The notes beneath the pieces are model-generated. The model saw only the letters and a list, made by a program, of their open reading frames with translations. It did no database searches and had not been told where the DNA came from. 64,000 nucleotides of DNA, from assembly GCA_021397835.1 (NCBI GenBank), contig JAJFZO010000191.1:1183001-1247000 (forward strand), read 5' to 3'. This document shows positions 20,743 through 34,400 of this stretch, piece by piece (position 1 is the first letter of the stretch; every line of letters starts with the position of its first letter). This stretch comes from Moringa oleifera (Eukaryota > Streptophyta > Magnoliopsida > Brassicales > Moringaceae). The translations under genes were made by a program, and so were the position numbers.

Positions 20743-23700
20743 ATGGCATCTTCTTCTTCTTCTTCTACGTCAGCTGCGATTGCGAGCTCGTCGTTGACAG
20801 AGGAAGAGCTGACACTGACGGTTAAGTGGAGCGGCAAAGAGTACACACTCCGAGTATGCGGAGACGATTCAGTCGCCGAGTTGAAGCGCCGTATCTGCGA
20901 AGTCACCAATGTTTTACCCAAAAGACAGAAACTTCTCTACCCTAAAGTCGGCTCCAAGCTCGCGGATGACACTCTCTTGCTTTCTCAAATTCCTCTCAAG
21001 TCCTCCCTCAAGATGACCATGATTGGGTCAGTCCCTCTTTTGCTCTTCCTCTCTTTGAATAGGCATACATATGTAAACATCTTTTTGTCGAGTACCAAAA
21101 ATGTTGAGTTTTCGGTGACTCTTGGCTTCTTAAGAATTTGTGTTTGGCATGTTTGGCACATCAAGATTGTAATTTTATTTTCAATTTAAGGGTGCTAATA
21201 AAGTTTTTCTTGTGTCAAAAAGTAGCCTTAAAAATGCTACTGCCATGAAGAAAAAGGGACAAAACTACGGTTTTAGGGTTGTTGAATCATAATTGTCCAT
21301 GAAAGTATTTGCCTTATGTGGAGCAGATTCTTATTCACTTTGTTGAGCATACTGATGTTTAATGTTGGCTGGCTGTCACTGTCCAGCACGGTTGAAGATG
21401 ATATAATTGTGGATCCTGTTGAGTCTCCAGAGATTATTGATGATTTTGAAATTGGGCAAGAAGAAGCTGTTGACATTAAAGACAAAGAGGTCAACAAGCA
21501 GAAATTGACGAGGCGTATTGATCAATACAAGGTAAGTTTTTCTCATCTTGCATTGGTGAATTACTGAAATGTTTTGTTTGAGGGCATTCCAGTTGATGGG
21601 AAATAGAAATTTTTCTTTCAAAGTTTTTCTCAAAATCCAATTGAAGGAGATTCGAAGATTGATTGCTGGCCATTGCATCAAGAGTTGTAGTGGGGGGTGG
21701 AAGAGAGGTGGTTAGAAGCTGCAATACCTATTAATGTTGTATCCTCTACTCCTGTCTTCCTACCTCTTTTCCCCAGATCAAATTTTTTTCTGGCTTTAGA
21801 GGGATGTTGAGTGTGCATGTGTAACATTAATGTCATTTGGTTTATTGATACTTTTTGTTGCATTCTGTTTGTAAGATCAGTATACTTTCCCAACACGTCA
21901 CGTGTTCTACTTGCGTTAACAGATCAAACTTCGAACTCCATGTCGTGAAGGAAAGAAATTGCTTGTTCTGGATATTGACTATACTTTGTTTGATCACCGA
22001 TCCACAGCAGAGAATCCGCTTCAACTTATGCGACCCTGTAAGTAGTTTATTTTTCACCATTTGTCTTTATTGTTTCTTCCATTGTTTCTCTAATATGGGT
22101 CACACTTTGCAGATCTTCATGAGTTTCTTACAGCTGTTTATGCAGAATATGATATTATGATATGGTCTGCAACCAGGTGTGATTCTCCCTGACCAAAATT
22201 TCTCTTAGGGGTTCAGCCCTTTCTCTTCTTTTATTATTTACACCTTTGCTTTTGTATATTGATAGTTTTGCATAGAGAATTGGATATCCTGTATCTTGTC
22301 ATGAAAAATTGGATATCCTTTCTGCAGCATGAAGTGGGTTGAATTGAAGATGGGAGAGCTTGGCGTACTCAACAATCCAAACTACAAAATCACAGCACTT
22401 CTAGACCATTTAGCAATGATCACAGTTCAGTCAGACTCTCGTGGGATCTTTGATTGCAAGCCACTGGGCTTGATTTGGGCTCATTTTCCTGAGGTATGTT
22501 GGACAAGCTTTTATTTGGTTTCTCTCATGTTGTTCTTGTTAGGTTTTGTCTTGTTTTATCACTGGGTTTTATAAAGATTGTTTGGAACTTGGAAAATTTT
22601 CCTTCTTTTTTTTTTCCCCACATGCAAGACTAATGAAGGCATTAAGAAGTAGGGGCTAGAACCGAAAAAACTGATAAATGAATTGATTTCGCTTAATTTT
22701 TTGATTTTAAATAGGATTATAAATCCGTTTTTCCAGTTATTTTTTAACTGTCTTTTAATTTTAATAATTAATTAATTATAGTAATAATATTATTAATAAT
22801 ATTAATTTTTTTAAAATATAAAATTTAAATTTAAATTTAAATAAATTTTCAGTTTATTTGGTTATTTTTCAGTTTTTGGTTATTTTTTAAAAAATTTTTA
22901 GACCGAACCGGCTGAATTAACCAAATGTTCCCCGCTATTAAGAAGTGGGATGATTTTTTACTAACTTTTTTCATTGATTGACATAGACACCATTGCTTAT
23001 AACAAATTATCTACATATCATGAAAATTAGATTGGAAAAGGGAAAATTGAGAAATTGGTATTTTGTGGTTTTGGAAGAAACTTAGTTAAGAAAGAGTCTT
23101 AACATTTTCAATGAATGATAAAATCACTCTTATTACTTCTGACATAATTTACATCTAAAATAAGAAAGAAGTCAGCAGTGATATGGCTTATTAGAAGCCA
23201 GCAGTCACAGAAAGAAAGAATCAGGCTCCCCTTTCCTTAGAAATTCCTGAGTCTGTCACTCTTTTCATCTTGTTATTTCTTTGTCTTTCCTTCCAATAAA
23301 ATGTTTTCTAACACTTTGCAAATGGCTACCTAGAAATTTTAATGCAATACTTGATTATGGTTCTACTGTGTGTCATTGCATTTGTTATAAGGAAGTGTAC
23401 TTCTTCATCAGTTAGCAGTTAACATGTGCTGACGTGTCAGTTATGTACCCAACCATGTTATTGGTTTTCCGACCCTAAAACCTGAAAAGTCTTACATGCA
23501 ACCTCAAGTGGTTTGGTTGGAACATTTGTAAAAGCAACAAAAGTGGGTAAACTTATAGCTGTTGTTGCACTTGTTTAGAGATTTAATTTCTACACCTAGT
23601 TCTAGTTTCATCTGTTTTATGTGCCTAACTTTATCTCAATTGCTATTAAGAAACTTAAATTAAGCCCATCAAGTTGGAAAACAAATCAAAGTTGAAACTT

Positions 23701-24377
23701 TTTGATGTTTGATGAACACCCAAACTTAATGAACTTGGTCTCTTTGCTTCTCCGTATGCTGATGTGGCTAACTCTCTGTCTTATGCAATTTGCATAGAGG
23801 CTTTTCCATTATTATTTAGTGAATTGCCTGACTTGTAGGCTCGGTCTACTGGTGCCTTAGTGCATAACTCAGGGCAGACTATAGTCACCAGGAAAAAAGA
23901 AACAAGAAAGGTTGTTTTTTGACAATCATACTAATACCTTAGTGTATCTAACTTCATTCTCTTGTTTTTATGTTGATACTAGGCATGCTATCAAATAATC
24001 TTATGTGCAATAGAAAGACTTTCTGTTTATCTTTCTCACATATTATGCAGAGAATGAGGTTACTGCAGTTTCTGTTTGGTCAGTAAGCTCTCTTGGTGGC
24101 CTGATAGAATGGTTTTTTCTTCAATTTGCAGTTTTACAGTGCTAAAAACACTATAATGTTTGATGATCTGCGGAGAAATTTTGTGATGAACCCACAAAAT
24201 GGCTTGACAATCAGACCATTTAGGAAGGCTCATGCAAACCGAGATAGTGATCAGGAGCTTGTAAAGCTCACCCAATACTTGATGGCTATTGCTGATCTTG
24301 ATGACTTAAGCACCCTTGATCATGGTAAGTGGGAGTTTTTCGCAGAGGACAATGCCAAAAGACGCAGACAAGCATGA
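20743..24377 (+). CDS. ubiquitin-like domain-containing CTD phosphatase (UBLCP1-like)
   Basis: Six exons join in frame: 20743-21026, 21387-21531, 21923-22037, 22113-22176, 22328-22493 and 24132-24377, giving 339 residues. After a Ser-rich start, residues about 22-95 form a ubiquitin-like domain ([16 protein letters not shown]...[10 protein letters not shown]). The FCP/SCP phosphatase domain follows, with catalytic DxDxT as DIDYT (about 160-164), IMIWSATS (about 197-203) and the second acidic motif [11 protein letters not shown] (about 266-275). In animals UBLCP1 is a nuclear Mg-dependent phosphatase that dephosphorylates RNA polymerase II CTD serine 5 and acts on nuclear proteasomes; the plant role is inferred from that. 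All introns are GT-AG. Intron 5 (about 1.6 kb) is AT-rich with transposon-like filler. Length fits the family. Confidence 0.9.
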
Positions 24378-26427
24378 GTTACATTGACAAGCTTTGAAGT
24401 TCCAATAATTTGCTCTTGTCCACTTCATTGAGGTATGTATTGCATGAGTCTGAGATGTCTCTACAGTATCTTGTTTTGTTCAATTCTCTAATTTGAGGTT
24501 GCCTCATCTACATGTTAGCTGAAACTGGATGAAAAAATAAAGTATGGAGGTGTTGTTTTGCTTTCATTGAACTTTTAAATTCTTCGGGGTAAAAAGAGGG
24601 AATCACTTGTTTTGTTCTGATTCAATCATTTTGGAAATGGAAAAGGGTATATGGTGGTCGGTAAAACTGAAACTAGTCTGAGAATGTTTTCATTTTGTCC
24701 CGTTTTCTGCTGTGTCCTGTGAGAGAAATAAGGATGATTGAACATGTTTTGACTATATAGTATATCCATCTGGTTCTGATAAGATCTGTTTTTGTTTCAG
24801 GGATGTCAGCTTTCTCCTAATTTGGTGGTATGTCAATGACTTAAATCATTTTAATCCATCAATGGAGTTTCTTTGGAGTTGAAGTACTCATCAATATAGA
24901 TGATTACAGTTTGTATAAATCTTTGTTAAGAGTGGCTAGAAATGAATTCAGAGAGCAAGATTGCAAAGCGTTCAGGATTTATTGACAACTTCAGAAATGA
25001 AGTTGCCCCATCTAAGCTCCCTATGCTCATCTTTATTTGTATGGAATCACTTCATATAACTAGCAATGCTCATGAGATTAAGCTCCGGCATACATTATAG
25101 TAGTTTGGGATCGCACTTCCCAGGAACAGGAAGATTCTTCAACTCACCAGGTGGTGGAGCTCTTACATTTTGGAGAACAAGAGCCATTAGAACATAATTC
25201 CAGGATGGAGAGGTAGAGTTCTATTGGGTTTTCTTTGATGCAAAAGGGAAACCCTTCTGGTGGGATTTCATAAACGAGGGAGTCATTGTTTCTTGTTGGA
25301 GCATTTCATGACAATGAGTCAGGACAGGAAAAACAGACATAAACTGGGTTTTAATCAGGAAAAACAGACATAAACTGAGTTTCTGATTAAAACCCGGCCT
25401 TATGATCTGATGAAACTAACCTTCTAGAGCAATAGAAACCTGATATGATCGGAAAACAATCTGATTGCGTATTATTCAAGAATAAAATTGACTTTAAATC
25501 TGAATTATCAAGGCTTGCATCTTGCAATCTTGGCTATCATGGCTTCAATTGAGGATTCAGACATGGTCTGTTTAAAATCAGCAACTAGCCTAACACATTT
25601 GCACCTACAATTCTAGACCCTTTTCCTCTTTGCCAATTGCCTATGAGACTTTCAGTGTTCAGTCTCTCTGTTTCTTCCAAATGGCATGTGACCTCAAGTA
25701 GCCCGGCAAGAAAGTCTTCTACAAATACGATACTAGCACTCCTTGGTGAAGAAATATGAGTTTGGGGAAAGATTGAAGCGTCATTTTCTGTAATCCCCAA
25801 TTGGAAAAGGGGAAGAAAACTAAGTTTTCTTGCTAACAAGAATCCATAGAATCAGTCAGATTCCATTTCTGAGTTGGTAGCACAAGGCAAGATGAAGAAC
25901 TGATTCATCAACCAGAGAATCAGAGAGGCGGATGGCGAAGTGACCCAGCACGGCACCCAAGTAGCGCGGAGTGTGAAACGCGTGGAGGTTCGAATCTGTA
26001 GAACGCTAAGAAGTCCAGTCACAGACGCATTGTATACAGCCACATATGGCAAAATTCCACGTAGTAGTTTCTTATCTCATTAATTACAGTATCATTTATT
26101 TCCCTAATCTGTTTGAGGGAGCAAAAACGAATTTTTTTTTTTCTTTTGTTCCCTTCTAAGAGAGAGAAAGAGAGAGGAGGGTAGACAAACAAAGTATTAG
26201 TAACTAGTAACACCAGACATCTTCTTTCTTTTAGCCTCCCTCTTCCTTGTTTAATTCATAATTGTAAGGCAGAGAACAAATTTTTTTGACAAATATTTTT
26301 CTTTTTTCTACTGAGTGAGCTTTAGTGCTGCATCAATCGGGCACCTGAACTGAATAGATGTAATAGTATTTCTTCACTATTTCATTTTTTCTGGAGGAAC
26401 CCATTTTTTATAGTTGATCGAAGAACG
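24378..26427. other. spacer between two plus-strand genes
   Basis: The first few hundred bases are probably the 3' UTR of the phosphatase gene. Fragments on the minus strand at 25000-26060 have open frames but no recognisable family, and are interrupted. The end (26230-26427) is the likely leader of the COBRA-like gene. Confidence 0.4.
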
Positions 26428-29400
26428 ATGGCTGTGGTCTTGATTTTGATATTCTTCTGTCTGGTCAGCTCAATTTCACCGTCTTGTGAGTGCTCATTCT
26501 TTAGGTTATTTACATTTAATTATTTTGTTGATTACATGTTTTTCCATGAAAGAAGAATTTCTTAGCCTTTTTGGGTTATTCTGAATGGGATGCAGATGGG
26601 TATGATCCACTTGATCCTAATGGCAACATAACAATCAAATGGGATCTCTTGCAATCGAACGGTGACACAAACGATGTGAGTTTTCTCTGTTCTTTGTTTT
26701 ATCCTTATTGCTCTTTCTCTTTTTAATATTTTATGGACATGCCATGTAAGTGCCTTTGCCCTTTTCTGTGTTTTTTATTTGAGGAAGACTGGGAGCTTAT
26801 CCTTATTAAGAGGGAATTTTCTGAGAGAAAAAGACATAAAGGAGGAGAAGAAGAATTTTGGTGTAAATGGAGACAATGGGATGGAGGGATCGCCTCACCT
26901 CGCCGCCCTTTTCGGTTCCTGGCCAGACAGATTCTGTCTCTAAACTCTTAGTTTGTTTGAGTACAATTAGTACAATTTCAAGCAGAAAAACCCGAATTGC
27001 TGATTGAAAATGATAGATTTGAGAAGAAATGAATTTAATATGAAAGAGACAAGTGGTTTGACAGAATATCTGTAGAATGACCGTTCTCGCTTGTCCATGG
27101 CTGCCTGCCCGCTGGGTCCACATGGTACCCTGTCTGCCTGGTGGGTTTGTCTAGCCTTCCCACTCACAGCCCACTATATCATGACACTAGAGGGCTAGCA
27201 TAGTATTTTTCGTTCAACCCTACTTCGAGGCAAGTTGTGACTTGGTTAAAGGCTTGGCAGACCAACCACAGGGAGAGAAGGGGCCTCAGGCTGACCAGTG
27301 AGTCATGTGGTTAACACAGCTCACTGCCAACTGCTTGCAGTTTATTTCATTGCTTCTTATAGGCCAGTGCTTTTTTCCATTTGATGCTCTCTGTTGTTGG
27401 GTATTGGCTTTCTGAAAAGCCATTTCATGGTGATGAAAGTTACGCTCTGGTAAGTAATTCTCATTAGCTAAATAAATCTCTACACAAGCACTTCGAAGGG
27501 AACCCAAAAGATTTAAATAAAAAAATGATTTGTTGGAAGAATATGTCATTTCAGTTCCTGTGTAAATTGAATTGTCTTCTCCCTCTGGATTGTTCCCTTC
27601 ATTGAATTCAAGAACTGAAAAGGTAGCTGCATTGTTTTCCTATAGACAATTCAAATGTGAATTAGGACCTATGTCACACTGGGCAACCACTTATGAACAA
27701 AATAAAAGACTGGCTCCACCCGGAAATGCACCGATAAAACCTTGCATTTGGGTTAAGTTTAACTTTTTTTTTTGCCTATATTAACATTGCAGCTGAGGGT
27801 ATCATTATTTAACTTTCAACTATACCGGCATGTGGAGCAGCCTGGGTGGAAGTTGGGATGGGCATGGAAAGGCAGTGAGGTCATTTGGAATATGTGGGGA
27901 GCTGAAGCTACTGAGCAAGGAAACTGCTCCGCATTCAAAGGAGGACAGCCTCCTCATTGTTGCGAGAGAAAGCCTGTGATTATTGATCTTCTGCCTGGAG
28001 CGCCTTATAGGATTCAGACTGCTAACTGTTGCAAAGGAGGTGTTCTGTCATCCATGACGCAAGATGTTTCTAAGTATGGTGCCTCCTTCCAATTAAATGT
28101 TGGAGGCTCTGATGGTTACTCTGACTTCGTAATGCCTGAGAACTTCACTCTCGGGCTTTCTGGCTACACCTGTGGTCCTTCTGTCAAGGTTCCACCGAGC
28201 AGATTCCCTGCAAGTGGAGGCCGCCGATGGACACAAGCTCTTGGTAAGTACATGACGGACCAAGCACTTTTAACTCATTGTGCCAAGGGAACTCCTTTAG
28301 CTAACCTACGGTTAATTAATATAAGGCTAATATGCTTCCTTTTCATGAGAAAATGATAGGGCTGCTTGCAAAGAGTAAGAATCGCCCAAAAAATTAAAAA
28401 GAAAGCCAGCTTCCTGTGCTGGATAACTTTATGAACGTTTTTAGTGCGTACTGTATTTGAAGGGTGATTTATGCATCAGATTTAGGGACTCAAATTTTAC
28501 CAATGCTCAACATTGGATTTTGATAAAGCCTTTTATTTATTTCCTGGTAATCTCATTCCATTGTGTTATATTTGTCTCATGAAAGAACAAATGGTAAGAG
28601 TTTCTTTTCCCCAGCTGAAATGAACTGAATATTTGTATTTAGATCAGAAATGTAGTTTGAACTTTTGAGGGAAATTAGTGTCTTACTGTTCTTGTGACAT
28701 CTTTTCATGTGGCTTTTTTACAGACACATGGAATGTTACTTGCAGCTACTCCCAAGTCTTATCAGCACCAGCCCCAAAGTGCTGTGTTTCCTTGTCAGCA
28801 TTCTACAATAGCACCATTGTTCCTTGCCCCCTCTGCAGTTGCAATTGCCAAGGACTACCTGGAGCAAACTGTGTAAAGTAAATCCACTTGGTCCTCTCAT
28901 CCTGTAATGCACAGAATTGAACTCGCATGTTTTGAAACTTTTTGACCCAAATCAAATATACTTTATTTCTCGAAACAAGGTTTGCGTAGTTAATTGGAAT
29001 CTTGACTGTGTTTACCGTATTCTTCTCTCTGTTCATGAAATTTTAGCTGTTACTATTTCATGACCTAATGTCTTTCATGAACCCTGTTTAGTTTTGGTGT
29101 TTCTGATATTCTTTTCTCTTCTTCTGTCGAATCTATGCCATATTTCTGAAAACTTGCAGGCCTGGGGAAACTCCACCCCTGTTGCAACAAGTACACAATC
29201 CGATCGAGGAAGCACCACCAGTAGTATGGTGTTCATGGCACATGTGCCCAATACGGGTCCATTGGCATGTCAAACAAAGCTACAAAGAATACTGGCGAGC
29301 GAAGATCACAATAACGAATATGAATGTCATGAAAAATTATTCTGAGTGGAACTTGGTGGTGCTGCACCCCAACTTGCAAAGCGTGGAACAGATCTTCAGC

Positions 29401-29977
29401 CTCAACTACAAGCCGCTTGACCAGTATGGTTATATAAGTAAGTTCTTTGAGGCTCTAATCTTTTTCAAGTCTGTCTGAATCCTTATTTAACTTCAACAGA
29501 AACAGAACAAAAGTTACATGAAATGTGGTTGTAACTCAGCCACTTAGGCTAGGAGCTGGAGAACTTTTGAAGTATTTAGGCCTGCTAGGGATATGTTTGG
29601 GAAGACAATGTCTTTTGCTAGTTATTATAGAAGTTGAATTCTGGAGGGGATCTCTTATTTTCAGCTCACATTACTTTCTGATCAATCTCTGTGCAGATGA
29701 TACTGGCATGTTTTGGGGTATTCAGTACTATAATGACATGTTGCTCCAAGCAGGTGACTCTGGTAACGTTCAATCTGAAATTTTGCTTCACAAAGATCCA
29801 GGGATCTTTACTTTCAGAGAAGGATGGGCTTTTCCAAGAAGAATTTTGTTTAATGGGGATGAATGTGTGATGCCCTCTCCAGATGAGTACCCAAGGCTGC
29901 CCAACAGTGGACATAGAGCTACAATTAGCCCTTTCACTGTCTTTTTCTCATTGTTGTTGCTTACTATAATGTGCTGA
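26428..29977 (+). CDS. COBRA-like GPI-anchored cell-wall protein
   Basis: Six exons, 26428-26485, 26596-26675, 27793-28243, 28724-28877, 29160-29437 and 29697-29977, give 433 residues, normal for the family. Residues 1-20 are a signal peptide (MAVVLILIFFCLVSSIS). The mature protein starts near YDPLDPNGNITIKWD, the family hallmark. Then come NFQLYRHVEQPGW (carbohydrate-binding-like region), CCKGG, the Cys-rich CCVS segment (about 216-219) and GWAFPRRILFNGDECVMP. A hydrophobic C-terminal tail (FTVFFSLLLLTIMC) after small residues fits a GPI-anchor signal. COBRA proteins act at the plasma membrane and wall and influence cellulose deposition. The stretch DLLQSNGDTND, in place of the common DVMSW...DGYVA, and NMWGAEATEQGNCSAFK suggest the COBL6-like branch rather than COBRA itself; this is from memory of the family. 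Confidence 0.9.
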
Positions 29978-30696
29978 AAATCAATCCATAACATGGGTTT
30001 CAGACAATTTACCACAGAAAGGTTTCAGAAGTAGGCATTCCTAATGGTTTCACTTTACACATGAGATTTTCCATGGCAAAGACCATGCCATGAAAAGAGA
30101 GAGGAATTGAACATTTTTATTTTCTTTCCTCAGTGACAACATTGCATGAAACTTGTGGAAGGGGGTGATGAGGCTGCAGAAAATAAAACGGCTTCTCATC
30201 CAAACAAAACATAAATGGAGAACAGAGATGGATTCCACAGGACACATCTTGCAAGAAATATTTTCTTACCATAATACATTCTAAGCAATGCACCTCCAAT
30301 TCCAAACAGACCTAAAGATCTTTGAACTACATTGGCATCCATAAGGGGATGTTCTAAAATGAAGAAAAAGAGAGCATACAGAATTCTCAGAGTTATAACA
30401 CTTGATACAAGAGGAACCAAAACATGGAACCTGTTTTTGAGTTACCACCTCCGGAAAGTCATCTGCTCAAAATATCAATTCAAGGCAATGACCACCAGGT
30501 GCACATGAAGATAAACTTGTCAAAAGTAAACGGGTAAGAAATAATGAAAAGGCAAAATGCGGCAAAGTAGGCAGAGGCACCAAGACTGGAAGAGCTTGGC
30601 TTTATCCAACAAGAGAAGTAACAAATCTGGTTAACATCGCAGCACCAATGAAGGTAATCCAGGGGAGGCAAGGCAGATTTTGACTATGTCATATAC
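29978..30696. other. convergent 3' intergenic region
   Basis: It lies between the stop of the COBRA-like gene and the stop of the minus-strand bZIP gene. It probably holds both 3' UTRs. No gene seen. Confidence 0.5.
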
Positions 30697-33600
30697 CTAA
30701 ATTCGAAGTGAGCCACTCACAGCATCGCGGCTGCAGTTGGCATCCTTGGGTTTCAAGGAAAGGTTTGCAAATTGAGACTCAAGATCTTTGCTGTTAGCAC
30801 GACGATGGCTAGATGATGGTTGCTGTGGTTGCTGCGGTTGTTGTTGCTGCTGCTGCTGTTGCTGGTACAAGGCTCGCAGCCTTCCAATCTCCCTCTCCAA
30901 CACCTCCTGTTCCACTGAACAGCACATGTGCATATTTAGACATCAGACAATATTTAGTCTACGTTTCTGGTAAAACTGCTGGTCAGGGAAAGAAAATCCA
31001 GTGATATCGTAGACACATTGGCCTTTTTATCTTTCAATCACATTCCATATTGACACCTTAGCATAGAATTTATAAAAAACATATTAATAAAGCCAATGAA
31101 AACCAGAAAAACATTACAATTTAAGTTATTGTGAAAGAATAGAGATGAAAACAAAAATAACCTCATAGACAAAATAAAAGATTTTCTTACAGGTAAACAA
31201 TCAACCATCAGTCACTACAGTCTTTGATTATTCATTTGGTTCATCAAATATTAGTCAGGAAAGTCCAGTGTCTCTGATTATCCCATGTCAGCTGGCTATC
31301 CAAAGACATGCAAGACAATGCTTTAACCAGCAATGATATCACCGACATGCTACTAGAAAGCATATTGTTAAACAAATTTCTGCCTTTATCCTCACAGGAA
31401 AACTAAAAGCACAAACTTTCCCTCCTCCCTTGTCTCAGAGCACCCTCCAACTAGAAGCACAAACCTTACACAGAAATTTACCTTCCAAAAACCAAGTGCT
31501 AGTCCTTCTGTCACATTGACTAAAATTCCATAACTTCTAGTAGGCTTGATCTGTGAATGCGGGAAGAAAGATTAAAAAAAAAAGGTTTAAATTCCAGCTT
31601 TTAACACTACCCTCACCTCTTTGCTAAAATTCATTAAGTGTAACACTTAAAAAACACTTCCCCACATATTTTCCTACTTCTTACAAGTCATCCTAACATA
31701 GTTTCACAGCAATCTCTTTTTAGCTGTCCGACAATCTGTATTTGTGTCTACATACCAAAGCATCCAGTATGTTAAGGTTAATAAGATGGATTTAACGTAC
31801 TCTCTCTGCTTTTGGCCTCTATTAGTAACTGGACAACTAGCACAAACTGATTTGGTCTACCATGACAGTTTTCCTATTCAAGTCATGGATGAGCTACTCT
31901 CAAGTAGTTAACTACGAACTTAAGTTTCAAAGCAATAGATGATACAAATTAGAGGAAGATTATTAAGACCTTCTTCACAAGGCAAAGAAACTTACGGTAT
32001 TTGATAAGCTGCTCCTGAGCTAAACTTTCTAACCGTTGCTTAAGGGCTTTGTTCTCCATGCTAAGAATAAGATTCTGCTGGTTAAGGAATTTAAGCTCAG
32101 CTGATACTTCAGATCCTTCAGCCTGCAGAATAACATATGCAATTTTAGTGCTGTATACCTTTTCACGAAAGCATATTCTCCACCTTCCAGTCCAAATGAA
32201 TTTCAAAATAAGGCAATATTTCAGCTCTTGCAAATCCTTGCCTGTAAAGCTTGTACATTCCTCTCCAACTCAGCTATGTATTGAAGTTTACGAACCCGAG
32301 AGCGTTGAGCAAATTGCCTGGCAATAGACAGTAAGTTTGATTATGAAAACTACAAATTTGAAACCGGATTTTTCCAAGCCATTTTCTTTTCTTTTGACTC
32401 TCCTTTCTGTTTTTAGCATGAAATGTCTTTAAAATCATACAAAAGAATCCTCATTATTAGTTTAAAGGCTATAAACAGAACAAATATCCAGCAGAAGCAC
32501 AAATGGTTAAGGTTACAACAGTGTTTCTTATAAGTTTCTACACTTTTTATGGAATTTATATTTACTAATTAAAAATTCGAAATCAATTAGAAAGCATTTA
32601 AGAGTGGCCCACAAAGTAGGAAATCTTACCAAAGGAGACAGTTTGGTGCTACTTTAGAAAAACAGATGAGCAAGAGAGAAGTTGTTGCAAAATCATTAAA
32701 GAAAAGCCCTGTAAGATGTTAAGGATCATTGTCCATGCACCCAAACCCAAGAGGAGAAGGATTTAATATTCAAACAACTCGTTAAAAAAGAAAGGAGGAA
32801 GAGAGGAGTGGGAGGGTAGCCAAAGGTAGTACAGCTTATCTGAACTAAACAATGTTTCATACAGATAGAAACGTGAATGGACAAGTAACCTAGGAACGTT
32901 GACTATTATATTAAACTAAAAAAGAAAACAAAATATAGAAGAAATTCAAATTTGCATATTTCCAACATCGTATCCACTTAAAACATTGGCATACCATTGT
33001 CTTATCATGCTCCATTCCATCCGCTTAACAGTGCAATTTTCATATTTCAGCAACAATATTCACATTCTTTTTAGTAAAGCATGACAAAGGAGAACATATG
33101 ATGCATGCACTGACATCCCATCAAGACAGACTCCTACAGTCCTACTTCGAACATTCAATTCAATTAAATTACTATAGAAGTACAACCTAATAAATAGTGA
33201 ATTGGCAATTTGCATCAGCAGCACAAGTTTTTCCACACTTTGGGACAATAAAGCCAATGGATTCTTAGGAACAACAGCAGCAAGAAATCACTTCAACTCC
33301 GTCATCACATTTGGATTACATAATTACCAGCAATCATGTCTGACACAACAGCCCAAAATGACAGGCAAAGGGCCAAGGAAAAAAATGAGTCGTTCACATA
33401 TCTAGGTTGTGACATTGCAGAATAGCGATTGCAAGTTTTTTAACAAACTTCATTCTTACCTTTAATCCATAGTACACAACATGATTTATCATGGATTTCT
33501 GCACAGACATGTAATAAACAATAACCAGATGCAACTAGGATTATCAAATGAGCATCAGAAAACGATTACTTAGAAAAGACATTTGCAACAGTCTAACATG

Positions 33601-34380
33601 TTGCTCAACACTTGTAGTATGTTTAAGCGAAAGAAAAAACAAAGAATATATTACATACTGTTTGGCACGTTTTGTATCAGTCTCAGACGAAGAAGACTTT
33701 GCATGAGAATTATCCTTTTTTTCAGAAGACACCTTCGTTGCATCATGAGGACCAGATTCGGCCAGATCCAGCTTTTCGACAGCTGATGATGAAACCCCCT
33801 CTACTTCTTGTGGCACACATGATCCAGAACTCTGGATAGCAATGTGCTCCTTTGCAGAAGGAAGGCCACTGGGACGAGCCCCAGCATTTAACAATGACTC
33901 CCATGGCCTATTCTTCTGCTTAACCATGGTTGCTTCAGGGTAAAAAGAGGTATGTCGAGCATCTTTGTGATAATCAAACTCTTGAGATCCCCGATAAGGC
34001 GCTGAAACAATATTTTTAAGTCTGCACTCATCCTGAGCTGCGTAATCTGTGTTAGAAGCATTAGCTACATCTAAATATGCAAAGGAGTCACTGGATGATC
34101 GCCGATGACCTCCTCTGCGTACAGGTGTCTCTGGCTCATTGAGAAGATCATCAAGCCAAGAAGGTTGCTCCTCTATTACGAGACTTTCAGAGGAAGTACG
34201 TTGATGATGTGTGTTCCCCTCTCTAGGCTTCTGAACAGCCTTTGATCCAATTACACCACTAGGAACATAATCAGTATATGAAGGAGAAACACTAGGAAAT
34301 GGGCTTTTAGGAGGAAGTAAAGCATGCTTTCCTGTGTACATCAAATTTCTGACATACGGCGACCCTTTAGAATTTGACAT
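30697..34380 (-). CDS. bZIP transcription factor (At1g58110-like)
   Basis: Four coding exons on the minus strand: 33659-34380, 32242-32317, 31996-32122 and 30697-30914, total 380 residues. The N-terminal 230 are Ser/Pro-rich and probably disordered, with [14 protein letters not shown] and [12 protein letters not shown] as landmarks. The basic region reads [17 protein letters not shown] (about 237-253), followed by a leucine zipper ([19 protein letters not shown]...[19 protein letters not shown]). A glutamine run (about 326-341) and a Ser-rich tail follow. It should be nuclear and dimeric. The invariant bZIP Asn is Lys here. The intron after exon 2 starts with GC, not GT. A non-coding first exon probably lies at 35934 to about 36110 (donor CG|GTATGC), spliced to an acceptor at 34400, giving a 1.5-kb leader intron. 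The assignment rests on recalled similarity to At1g58110. Confidence 0.88.
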
Positions 34381-34400
34381 AGCCAAATCACAACAATTCC

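Noticed and set aside
25000..26060. Minus-strand open stretches, one reading AFHTPRYLGAVLGHFAIRL, considered as a gene or pseudogene
   Set aside because: No family recognised, stops interrupt the frame, and no convincing splice pattern joined the pieces.
30788..31004. Plus-strand Cys- or Val/Ala-rich frames
   Set aside because: Antisense of the glutamine repeat in the bZIP gene.
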